Assembly: GCA_905178155.1 (NCBI GenBank)
Contig: CAJINV010000021.1
Coordinates: 160,360-224,359, forward strand
Direction of reading: 5' to 3'
Length of the DNA stretch: 64,000 nt
Origin: Amoebophrya sp. A120
Lineage: Eukaryota; Sar; Dinophyceae; Syndiniales; Amoebophryaceae
Part shown: positions 50,901-61,163 of the stretch, in pieces
How the letters are laid out: the number at the start of each line of letters is the position of its first letter
Position numbering within the stretch: position 1 is the first letter of the stretch
Translations under genes and position numbers: made by a program
The notes under the pieces: generated by a model
What the model saw: only the letters and a program-made list of their open reading frames with translations
Told to the model about the DNA's origin: nothing
Databases searched by the model: none

Positions 50901-52921
50901 CAGGACCTAGCATGACAGACTCTGCGAGACCTTTCTAATGCCTATCCTGCATGAGAAACTATCTCCCGACTTGGTCAAAACTGGACGACTTTTGGTAATC
51001 ATGCAACACAGACTTTTGCACGATTCGGATTTAGCATGACAAGTTGCAATCTTCCAGACCCAGACATTTTTGCAATGCATATCCCGTGAAGGACGGACAG
51101 GAGGAGGAGAATGTCGTGGACGAATTCGGCACGATTTTTCAGGTATCAAATGTAAAAATGTCTGGGTCTGGAAGAATCCAACTTGTCATGCTGATTTTGG
51201 ATTCTAAAAAAATCTGTATTGCGTGAGCAGCAAAGAGAGTCCAAGTTTTGCTACACGGAAAGAGCGTTTGTCATGCGGTATAGGCATCAGGAAGCCCTCG
51301 CAAAATCTGTGATGCTAGGGCATGCACCACAGACATCAGGAGTCATGCAAAATGTGCATGACAAACCTGGCAATCTTCCAGACCCAGACATTTTTACATT
51401 TGATATCAGAAGGAGCTGACGGTGAAATTTTTGTGCGAGAACCCCGTGTTGCGGGAGTACGCGAAACGGTTGGAAGGGGTGTTAGTAGCTCGTGGCGAGG
51501 AAGGCCGCGATGGGGAACTGGATGAAACAAATCAGGCCGAAAATCGTGCTGAGATGAGAGAATTACTCGCTGGAATGAGCAAGGAACAGCAACAGACAGA
51601 AGCCGGCACTGCTAGTATTAAAAAAGCGCCATCAAAAACACGGCCAGCGGTTGCCAACAACGACCATGTAACGTCCTGGCTGTCCTCACCCCGGAAGGAC
51701 GAGTTGCTGCAGACTGCGGTGTACTTCAACCTGACGAATTTTGTCGAGGCACTGCTGGAACAGGAGGAGAAGCAAGACGCTGATAATTCACAGCGCCCTG
51801 GTTCTGTCGCGGCGCACGCACATCTTCCTGAAACCTTGCCCGCGAATACGGCAACGAGTTGCACATCGTATGACACGGCAACAAAGAGAATTGAAGCCAC
51901 TCCAGCTCCTTCCACTTCAGCGACAACATTGACTCCACCTTCAACCACTCGTCCCACCTTCTTCCCCAAAACCCGAGCTGCAAGCGAAACAGTAGCTGCA
52001 GAAACTGAAAGAACAGAAGTTGTCCCACCCCCACCACCACCAGCCTCTCGTCGTCTAAAACGCGAGCCCTCCACCACCCCGCTGCACGTCGCCGCCCAGC
52101 AGGGGTATCGGGAGATAGTAAGGGTATTGCTCGCGGATCCGAGAACGAAGAAAATGCGCACGCATGTGGATAAGAACGGGGCGCTGCCGCTGCATTTCAG
52201 CGCGGATAAAGAGATTCTGAGGGACTTGCTGGTCGAGGATAGTACTGCTGCTGTTGCAGCCACTCCGAGGTCTGCAATAAATCGCCATCCAGATCGAGAT
52301 CATGAAAAATCTTCGCACCCTACCGAACAAGGTAAGACCGGGGAAAAAGCAAAAGTACAAACTTCTACCCCGCCACCCAGCAAAACCTCCCTCCTCACAG
52401 CGCGGGACAAAAACCGGCAGACGTTGCTGCATTTTCTGGCTCGGAGAGGTGACGCGGAAACGCTGGAAGCTGTTTTGTTTGGAGATCATAACAGGCAGAT
52501 GGCCGGCGGGAAAAACATCATTGCTTCACCGGCGGCCACTGTTGCGACAAGCTCCTTGAAGAAGACAGCTCCCGCCGCAGCTCTTGCAGCACCATCGCTA
52601 CAACTTCCTAGCAAAGTAAATCCGAGCGACGAAGTTGTAGACGACGCAGATCCCCTCCTCTGGCCCGAAAAGACCCTCCACTACTTCACCTCCCGCGTCG
52701 ATTGGCGGGATAAGTGGCACCGAACGCCGTTGAGCTGGGCGATTTTGAACCACCAGGAGGCTTGTGTCCGATTGCTACTGAAAGCCGGCGCGTGCGTGCA
52801 CGGGAAGATTAAGGATAGGAAGCATGCGAAGGAGAGCCATTTGGTGAATGAATCGCCGGCGGAACTGGCGGAACGGGTCGGGTTTGACTTGGAGAAGGTG
52901 ATGTTGGAGATGAGGTTGTAA
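47930..52921 (+). CDS. NRPS-like adenylation-carrier protein fused to ankyrin repeats, 1485 aa
   Basis: Start ATG 47930 (MTVHSVVNLIQAAADRSPDH). Exons 47930-50819, 51087-51143 and 51411-52921 total 4458 nt. The adenylation domain has core motifs A3 YYTSGSTGKPKG (about residue 280), A4 FDPHLGDTLATLAAGG with the Asp that binds an amino-acid amine, A5 NTYGVTE (479), A7 YRTGD (655), A8 GRLDWQVKLGGVRVELEEIE (693) and A10 NGKVDRK (849). A carrier domain follows with FFLLGGDSLAAL; Ser near 947 would carry phosphopantetheine. No condensation, thioesterase or reductase domain is seen. After a disordered linker, ankyrin-like repeats start near residue 1204 (TPLHVAAQQGYREIVRVLL), 1324 and 1424 (TPLSWAILNHQEACVRLLLKAGA). 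It probably activates an amino acid and loads it on its own carrier; product unknown. The introners cut the carrier-domain coding region. Confidence 0.85.
50820..51081. mobile_element. Introner, family A subtype 2 (262 nt)
   Basis: TATCAAATGTAAAAATGTCT ... CATTTTTGCAATGCATA; target duplication TCCCG (50815-50819 and 51082-51086). Excision gives TGT CCC GTG AAG. Its interior is close to the reverse complement of the element at 62151. Confidence 0.93.
51144..51405. mobile_element. Introner, family A subtype 1 (262 nt)
   Basis: TATCAAATGTAAAAATGTCT ... ACATTTTTACATTTGATA. Flanks TCAGG / TCAGA. Excision joins TTT CAG G to AG GAG CTG. Nearly identical to 58111-58372 (about ten differences by eye). 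Here one register also gives GT ... AG ends (GTATCAAATG ... ATATCAG). Confidence 0.92.
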
Positions 52922-53627
52922 GGAAGACGCTTAGCAGAACTGGTTCAAGGTATGCACCAAGGCATCTGCTCTTTATCAATGCAAGTCGTCCGAACCAGAC
53001 GGATGAGATCTACGAACCTCACGTGACAAGGAAGACGAAGCAGAGGACGATCAATCTACACCTGCCACAAATTTATATGACTGCTCTGCAAGAAGTGCTC
53101 GAATACTTTTAATAAGTAAGTGTTTTCTTCTTGGTTGTAGGATCAGGACCCAGTTTACTTGAAGTTTGCCGCATCGTGAGAGTGGGGGTCCTTTCTCCAC
53201 CGCAACAGGCGGGGCAAAAAACTCTCACAAGTCGGATCTCGTTGTAAAGAAAGGTTGTTCATCACCCGTATTGTACTTTAAGTTTGTTTTTATTCGTTGC
53301 AGTGTATTTCGATTTCGAATCTTGAAGATCATTGTACTATACTTCATGGACGTGTATAGTTCATCAAGATGATCTGTTTTGGTCTTTGATTTTCATTTCT
53401 GACAACAGTCACTCGCTCGCCTAAAGAAGCGAGCACAGAATTGATTTTCATTTCTGAGTCGTTTTTTTTTTGTTCTTGCTTTCAGATTTGATTTTTCATT
53501 TTTACCCACAAACAATACGCAGATCGAGCAGCTCGTGGATGAAGCCCTTTTATGGTGACAAGTTCTCCGGGATCATTCTCTTTCCGATCGGCAGAGCATG
53601 TATTGTCCAAATTTTCCGTCCGCCTGA
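52922..53627. other. Intergenic, nothing recognised
   Basis: AT-richer spacer without convincing ORFs; ATTGATTTTCATTTCTGA occurs twice (near 53385 and 53440). Confidence 0.45.
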
Positions 53628-54181
53628 ATGTCAATGGAGCCCAGCGAAGAGAGCAGTGTCTCTCCGACCATAAAGTTAAAGATGTCTCCGGTCAGCATGG
53701 CAGATCAAAAGACATCTCCTTCAAAGTGTGTTGCAGCTGACAGCACACCACGACCTCGGTCGTGTTCAACGAAACCGTCCTGCACAGCGTCCTCCTGTAG
53801 TTTCTCCTCCGTCTCCTGCTTCTTCCTGTTCGCCGTCGCGGTCACCAGCTCGCTGATTATCCCGGTCACCGAAATGCTCCGCGAACGGCACGTGAACGGC
53901 TTCTGGACGTTCCTCACCCCCGTTTCCTCCGGACCAGACGCCCGGCACTGCGCGCCGGACGAGTACTGGTGGCGCGATGGCGGGGCGGCAAAGGCGCGGG
54001 CGGTGTGCATCCCGGGGCCGGAATTTCGACTGCAACATGTTCGTATGGACGTGGATCAGGGCAGTTTTGGTCGCCGAGGAGACCCACGGGGAGGCCGCCA
54101 TGTTGTCGACCGTCCGTCCGCCCAAGAACATGATCTCGCCGCGAAGACAGGACACGCCCTGATACTTGCATCCCGAGGGTT
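53628..54181 (+). CDS. Candidate 5' exon(s) of the SLC44-like gene
   Basis: Open frame from ATG 53628 with a Ser/Thr-rich cytosolic lead and one hydrophobic segment (CFFLFAVAVTSSLIIPV) followed by Cys-containing lumenal-like sequence (HCAPDEYWWRD). This is the arrangement expected at the N-terminus of choline-transporter-like proteins: one span, then a large loop. A donor-like GTCAAAG follows at 54182. A second frame in the same stretch (to 54162) is also plausible, so the exon structure between 53900 and 54400 is unresolved. Confidence 0.4.
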
Positions 54182-54389
54182 CGTCAAAGTATTTTGTTTT
54201 CGTTTCAAGTTCGTTGTACTAGGTTCAGGTTCTCGTCGTTGTTTTAGTTCTTTGTCTTTCCTTTTTCTGTGAAACATCAAAATGAGAACTGACCATTTCC
54301 CTTGGACTTGGTGCTACAGGTTGGGCAGCTGCTTCCCAGTCTAATTCGATTCCCTCAATAACTGTTACGTGGTTGACGCATGATAATGA

Positions 54390-57300
54390 TTGCCGAGAGT
54401 TAACATCACGCTTGCCACAACTCACAATAACAGCGAGTCGATGCCGACGCCGGCGCTCGGAAAGAACTTCGTCGAGAACCCGTGTCCGCTCTGGGTCGAC
54501 CGGCAGGGGTCCGGTCTGGAGGTCCCGGTCGTCCGAGGTACGCGTCATCATGGACATAACCCTCATGAGCCAGGTTCAACGGGCAGTGGCACTCAGACCC
54601 CCGCTTCGCTACCGTTTCTGGCATCCGGAGGAACGGCTATACATAACATGCCTGCGGCTGCAAACGGAAGTGTTGCAAGTGTTAGCGTGGCGGATGATCA
54701 TGACCGTGATATTATCCAGAACCATTTGCCGCGAATCGAGTGGACGCGAGGCGTTTGCCGCCCATCGCGACTAGCGAACCTTCCGGGACCGCTAGCGAAT
54801 CTCTGCCTGCGCGTAAAGAAGCCGCAGCCTCCACGCTATTGCAGACTGAAAGCAGAGTTTGCGAAGTACTGCGATGCGGACGCGCATTTTCGTCCAGGTG
54901 CAAGGGCGAACCAGCAGAGAACCCTCATGTTCAGTCCTACGCCGCAGGCACAAGGAGAAGGCGCCTCGGATGAAAACGCAGCTGTGGAGCTGCAAGAGTC
55001 TCACCGAACCGGTACGGTAGAGACGGAGGAGGGGCGCGCCGGCATTTTCTACAGGCCACAGCGCAGCAGAATCGTCCGCCGCTCGGAGCCAGCTCGGAGG
55101 ACAACGGCATTGCCACTGGACCGAAGACATGCGCCCGAAATGGATCGCCTGAGTGACAGTTTTCCTGTTCTGTGCTACGGGCGTCTTGAAGAAAGGCAAG
55201 TTGGTGTCACCTTTGCGGCCACCCCGAACCGAAAAACTGTGAAAAACGAGTTTCCACCCTCGACCACGGCCGCGACGAAGCCGATTCGGTTATTTGACAC
55301 CCCGTGGTGGCCGGCGAAGTATAAGCGGCTACTCAACGACGGAGTCAGTATGGGAACCTTTGTATTAGACCGACTCTTGAACGGCGGTCTCCCTTCGTGG
55401 CTGGCACCGGTTTCGGCTGATGTGCAGCATGTCTTCGGGCACGACTTTGAAGTGCAAGAACCGCATTCGTGGGCGCGGGATTTGTACCTGATGGTTGACT
55501 CCGGAAGCCGCAACGAATACTTCGCGGAACACGCAGACAAAGAGATCATGCGCGGCCATGGGGCCAGTCGCTTGCACACCCGCTTCTCCCTGTCGCACGC
55601 GCAAGAGCAGCAATACTGCGTCCAGAATGAAAAAGAGCAAAGGGAAAACGATCTGCAGATGAGTTTGAGTGGCACGAGACAATCGTCCGCCCAACAATGT
55701 TCGACGCAGACACACGATTTCAGCGGCCACCCTGACCACCCGGAGTTCGAACTGAACGACTTACAGCTGGAGTTCAACACGCTCTTTTTCATCATTCTCG
55801 ACCCGGTAAAACTTTCCTACCACCGCATCCTATTACTCGGACTGGGCCTGACGCTCCTCACCAACGTGCTGATTGTCACGTGTTTGTCGTCTATCCTTTT
55901 AGTTTTACTTCTCACAGGGTGCTTCCTGCTGGTCGTCGTGTACGGGTATGTAAATTTCGGCTTGTTGTATGTCACCGGGGCGTTCTTCGGCGGGCCGGAA
56001 AAAACGACGATGACGACTGTGACTCAACAAAACCAAGGCGGTGGAGGTGCAGAAGGACCTGCTCAACATCTTGGGGTCATGATCACGCAGCACATGTGCG
56101 AGGTCGTTCAGGACATCACCATTCCCAACACTGCACCAATTGCCGCCGCAGCGAGTGGGAGTGCTGCCAGCCAGCAGCAAGACAGCCTCCATCCACGCAC
56201 AGATCTCCGTTCCCGTGTCCACGACCATTTCTGCAACACCTTCTACATTCCCGGAGGGCCGCACATGCGATCGGTGCAAGTGATCGTCTTCGTTCTGGTT
56301 TTCCTCGCCACAACCGCACTACTTCTTCGCGTTTTCCGCTACCGAAAGAGCGGCGTGTTGGCGCTACGACTCCTCGAGGCAAGTACGTTTGTGTTCTACC
56401 GGGTGCCGGGATTGCTGTTCGTCGCACCGGTAACCGCGGTGTGCACGGGGGTGTTCTGTTTGGCATTGTATGGCGTCGCGTTGTTTTCCGTCTGGATGGT
56501 GCCGGATGAGTACTTTATGCTAGGAGGGGACGGCACAGCACAAGGGCAAAATGACGTCACAAACTCAATAGGGAGATCACAAGTTGATGCTGCAACGAGC
56601 ACCCCCAGCGTCCTCCTCACAGTCTTCGCCTCCGTCCTTACCGGTATCCTGCACGCTTTGACGTTACCGATCCGGGCGATTTTACCAAGCGCTGTCTGGA
56701 CCTACTACTACCTGGAATCCTCGAAAATTTTTCTGCTCCGGCTCCTCGCGTGCTTGCTCTTGATCGGGTGCTACGAGTGGTTGCGGAGCTTTCTGCACGG
56801 AGTGACCACAACCGCGGTGGCGGACAGCGTGATCGAGTTTTTCTATCTTGAGGGAGGGGGTGGCCGTGATGTCGCAGAGGGGTGGGAAGATCAAAATTAT
56901 AGTCCGGGGAAAGGACAAAGCGAAAGGGAGATCAAACCCGGGGTGTCCGGTCGTGGCGGCGCTACTACCTCGACTAATCCCTTCAGCCCTGCAATGAGAA
57001 AGGCGCGGCCAGTAGCAGTAGCAGGCGGAGGGAACGTGAAGAATGACGTGAACAGCGGTCCTAGCGCAGTACCCTTGGTACTGGCACAGCAAGGGACCAC
57101 GATGAACAGTGGCCCGGCTGAGGTTATAGAAGATGAAGATCCCGCAGGAGAGTCTGAAGACGAGGGCGACCCTGACGACCCCGAGCAGGTCCAGAATTCT
57201 GGGTCTTGCGATGAATCTGATGAAGAAAATTACCTCATTTCGTCTCCAGTTCCACCGTCACGACCTCCAACAAAACGGACACTACCGACAGATGCAGCTG

Positions 57301-59312
57301 CTATACCGACGACGTCAAAAGTTCTGTTCTACAAAACCAAATTCATCCAAACATTGAAATCCTTTGCGCACGACGTCAGACTCGCTCTAGACAGAACCGA
57401 GAAAAAACTCCATCATTTCCACACGACCCACCTGAAGCCGATCCTTCTCCTTCTTGCACAGAAAATCCTCCAAACCTTCCAGTTTTTCCCCATTACTTGG
57501 CTGAAAACCGGTTTTCGCTTTTCCGGCGTGCTCGCGATTGGCGCGTTTCTGCACTCCTTCTACTGGATGTTCCAGGCGCTCGTTTGGGCGGACTGGACCG
57601 GGCAGATCGCAAGGCAGAATCATTTTATCCTCCTCACGCTCGCGTTGGTGCCGGTGAGCAAAGTGTACGTCTACGTCGCCTTGGACAAACAGAACTCGTT
57701 CAGCACGGCCTGCCGGACGATCCTCGCGGTGATTGGCCGCCACCCCTCGCAGTGGGTCATGATGCAGGCGTATGGATTGTAAAAATGTCTGGGTCTGGAA
57801 GATTGCAACTTGTGATGCTATTTTTGGAATCTAAAAAAATCTGTATTGCATGAGCAGCAAGAGGCGTTCAATTTTTGCTCCGCAAAGAGGGCATTTGTAA
57901 TGCGGGATAGGCATCAAGATACCCGCAAAAAATCTGTCATGCTAGGTCATGCATTACAGGCATCATAGCTCATGCGAAATATGCATGACAAACCCCGAAA
58001 TCTTCCAGATCCAGATATTTTTACAGTTGATAAGGCGGTGCTGACGTGTTTGTATTGTGTGTGCTTTCTGGGCGTGTTCGCCGTCATCGGAATCGCGACC
58101 GCGGTCACGATATCAAATGTAAAAGTGTCTGGGTCTGGAAGAATCCAACTTGTCATGCTGATTTTGGATTCTAAAAAAATCTGTATTGCATGAGCAGCAA
58201 AGAGAGTCCAAGTTTTGCTACACGGAAAGAGCATTTGCCATGCGGTATAGGCATCAGGAAGCCCTCACAAAATCTGTGATGCCAGGGCATGCATCACAGA
58301 CATCAAGAGTCATCCAAAATGTGCATGACAAACCTGGCAATCTTCCAGACCCAGACACTTTTACATTTGATACACGAACCCACTGGAGGACTGCGAGCTG
58401 GAGGAAGGGCACCCACTTGTCGTGGAGTCAAGTTTCACTCGGACGAGTGAAGAGCAGGGGCAACAGATCGACGTTCCACGAAGCCCGACAGATCGTGATA
58501 GGGCAGGAGGAGCTGCACTCGGTGGTGTTGCTCTATCTGGCACGACAAGTACGGACGCCAACTCGACGTCGTGTTTTGAGCTGAACATCGCGAACTTTCT
58601 CAACGTCCCTCGAGTTTTGTTTCAGCAGTGGTTTTGGCCGCCAGGGAGTGAAGATGGTGGAGAAAATCACGGTGGTAGGAACGACGATGGAATAAACGAT
58701 CTAACGACGATGCGTGCTGTATCCTGGGAAGCCTGGCTCGTCGCGAATTTGCAAAGCTTCTACAGCAAGACAAAGACCTCTACTTCCGACGAGGACCGCA
58801 GCTCTCAACTGGAACGCAGTGTGTATCCAATCCTGACGCTTTTCTTGGCGCTTTTCTTCACGTGGGAGATTCTGAAGGTCTACTCGATTGCGGTCGACTC
58901 ACTCTACGTGTGTTGCTTGCGGGTGTACGAACAACAGGGGAAGGACGGGCTGGAGAAGCACTTGTGCGGCGGAGGAGGAGCAGGATGTGGGGTTTGTGGA
59001 GATGATGGAGGTGGAGCTCATGACGTTAATGACGAGAAAACACTTGTCCTTGAAGACGATCCCCCTGAAGAGTCTATGGACAGCTGCGCTCCTCCTGCTC
59101 GGGTCCAGCAACGTTCTTGGTGTGCCGGAATGCGACATGATGCCGCTCCACTCCGTTCTGCCGATCGATTGCATCTGCCAGAGCTGTTCAAAGCCTTCCA
59201 CGCCGTGTTTCGCCACGACGGGTCTGCGCGAAGCCCGAAGGAAGTCGCAGCATGGGAAGTAGACAACTCCAAGGATGTTAAGGCACGGGAAGAGAAGAAA
59301 GAGGTGAGATGA
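54390..59312 (+). CDS. Choline-transporter-like (SLC44/CTL type) polytopic membrane protein
   Basis: Exons 54390(or later)-57770, 58038-58110 and 58378-59312; the joins are in phase. The frame is unambiguous from about 54990; between 54320 and 54770 another frame also looks coding, so an extra intron is possible. After a long soluble region come paired membrane spans (RILLLGLGLTLLTNVLIVTC, SSILLVLLLTGCFLLVVVYG), further spans near 56280-56500 and 56600-56800, a long acidic disordered loop (56840-57300), then spans around 57520-57780. The second exon encodes CLYCVCFLGVFAVIGIATAV, and the last exon ALFFTWEILKVYSIAVDSLYVCCL, which matches the conserved SLC44 C-terminal pattern (span, Y/S, AVD-LFLC). 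Likely substrate choline or a related amine by family; the call is moderate because the loops are unusually long. Confidence 0.6.
57771..58032. mobile_element. Introner, family A (262 nt)
   Basis: TATGGATTGTAAAAATGTCT ... ATATTTTTACAGTTGATA; target duplication AGGCG (57766-57770 and 58033-58037), the same 5-mer as at 16986. Excision joins ATG CAG GCG to GTG CTG ACG. Confidence 0.92.
58111..58372. mobile_element. Introner, family A subtype 1 (262 nt)
   Basis: TATCAAATGTAAAAGTGTCT ... ACACTTTTACATTTGATA; both arms carry compensating changes (AAGTGTC and GACACTT) so the TIR still pairs. Target duplication CACGA (58106-58110 and 58373-58377). Excision gives GTC ACG AAC CCA. Confidence 0.93.
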
Positions 59313-59519
59313 AATGGTGACAAACACTAGTCCCACTGCAGGCGCGCCGCGCCCACGACAGGTGGAGCACGACACGACGACCAAAATAGACTCTAAGTGG
59401 TCGCCACAATTCTTTCAACAATAAGATAGAAGATGCAGATGGGATAAAAAAAGATCAAAGAACTACTGGAGATGATCACGACCTGAGCGCGTGCGCGGGG
59501 TCGTGTTGTACTTGTTGTA

Positions 59520-59553
59520 GATCTTATTGCACCAGGGAATGATCGAACTTGAG
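59520..59553 (+). repeat. 34-nt dispersed repeat, copy 1
   Basis: Starts GATCTTATTGCACCAGGGAA; identical to 60603-60636 except A/G at one position. Confidence 0.85.
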
Positions 59554-60602
59554 CTTGTCATGTTGTAATGTCGGTGTTTGTCATGTTGTAATGCGTCATG
59601 CTCTGCTAAGGGAATAACTCGCACCATGTATGATTTTTGTATTTTGTGCGAGCTCTGTCCTCCTATGCAACATGCCTCCTGTCGCCTCCGACATAACTAG
59701 CATGACATTGTGCTTATGCATGATATCTGGGCTGATCACAATTTATAAAATTACCTTCTGACTTGTTGAAACATTTGACCTGCTTGACTTTTTTGGTATA
59801 TCAAAATCTAAATGACAAAACATGGATGTAAAAATTGCAACATCCTGATATGTGAGTTTCTCTCTCTCTCGCTTCGTACTCCGAGAAAAGAGAGACATCT
59901 CGTTTTCGATTTCTCGTCTTCGAGATTATTCGTGTGTCGATTTTGTTCGTGTGTCCGTTACATCAACGAGCGTATCTTCGGTTTTTGTCGATCCCATCAT
60001 TTGATCTCTCTATTTCGATTCTCGATTCTCGATTTCGCTCTCGCTTCGCTCCTCGCGCTCTTCGCTCACATCGACTACCGTTGAGGCTTACCTCCGGTCT
60101 GAGAGTCGTTTTTTGTTTTTAGTTTAGGAACGTCGTCCACATCAGGCGATGTTCCTGCCTTGCTCGTGCGCATACGTACGTAGATCTTTTGGCTTTGGTC
60201 AGAAGGTTTAGGGTCGGAGCGCTCTCAGCACTGCTGAAGCTTTAGAACCAGATGGGAGTGCACACCCGGACGGATCAGAGCAAAAGGCTTTATTAGCGCT
60301 TTTTGAACGTAGATTTTACCTTTACTTCCTTGCTGCTCTTTTGCTTTCCCCGGGCCCTACTGGCACCAAGCAGGGTTTTTTGTGGGTTGGGACATGACAC
60401 CATCCGGTGTCCTATGCGGGTATTTTGCTTGAATAGAATCTTTAGGTCTTACCATGCGGTTTTGTGCACACTCTCTCTGATCAGTTGCGGTTTCCAGTTC
60501 TTCTCCCCTGATTCATCTTCCCGTTTCCGCCCCGGTACCTTCGCCTGCGTCGAAATGGGTTTAGAAGGGTTGAGTGGGTTTTTGGTTTTAGGGTTTTATT
60601 TT

Positions 60603-60636
60603 GATCTTATTGCACCAGGGAGTGATCGAACTTGAG
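60603..60636 (+). repeat. 34-nt dispersed repeat, copy 2
   Basis: Same orientation as copy 1, 1083 bp downstream; surrounding bases are unrelated. Confidence 0.85.
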
Positions 60637-61163
60637 ATCTTACTTTTTCTGGTTGAGAATAAAGGAGCAAGAGCATAATTTTCGCCATGCAAGTCCAAGT
60701 ACAACTGAGTCGGAAGTTTAATTTTCTTGAAAACTTCCAAAGTTGATCAGACTTGCAGCTTTGATGTGATCATGTCGCTCATTTGACGTTGTGTAGATTG
60801 ATAGCCTTAGCCAGCAAAATCAGCAGTACTTTCTTCGATACAGTTTGTCACGCTGTCAACGTTCTGCAGTGCTACTTAACACAGTATACGACTTTTGTTG
60901 AACATAGAGTAGACCGTGGCTTCCGTCGGTCCGAGCTGCCAACGAAGAAGTCGCGCAAGAGTCGGTTGTTTCTAGCTCCGAAGTCCGAACTACATCAATG
61001 AGATCATGGTTGACTGCTAACAACTAGTTGCGTCATAAGGGTGAAACTTGACTGACCTCTGTGCAGAACACCTAGTTATCCTACTTGCCACCTTTGTTTC
61101 TGCACGTCATTATTTCAAGTGTACTTGTTAACTACTGTGACAGAAACGAAACTCTAAAGAAAC

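Larger units (their letters stand above)
59313..61163. other. Intergenic, repeats and pyrimidine-rich tracts
   Basis: No convincing gene. 59550-59740 contains words typical of introner interiors (TTGTCATG, GCATGA) without a recognisable TIR pair, possibly a decayed copy. 59860-60070 is rich in TCTC/TCGATT motifs. A 34-nt sequence occurs twice (59520 and 60603). Confidence 0.45.

Noticed and set aside
59550-59740. Cluster of TTGTCATG-like words resembling an introner interior
   Set aside because: No TIR pair or 5-mer duplication could be found, so it is not called an introner; possibly a decayed copy.
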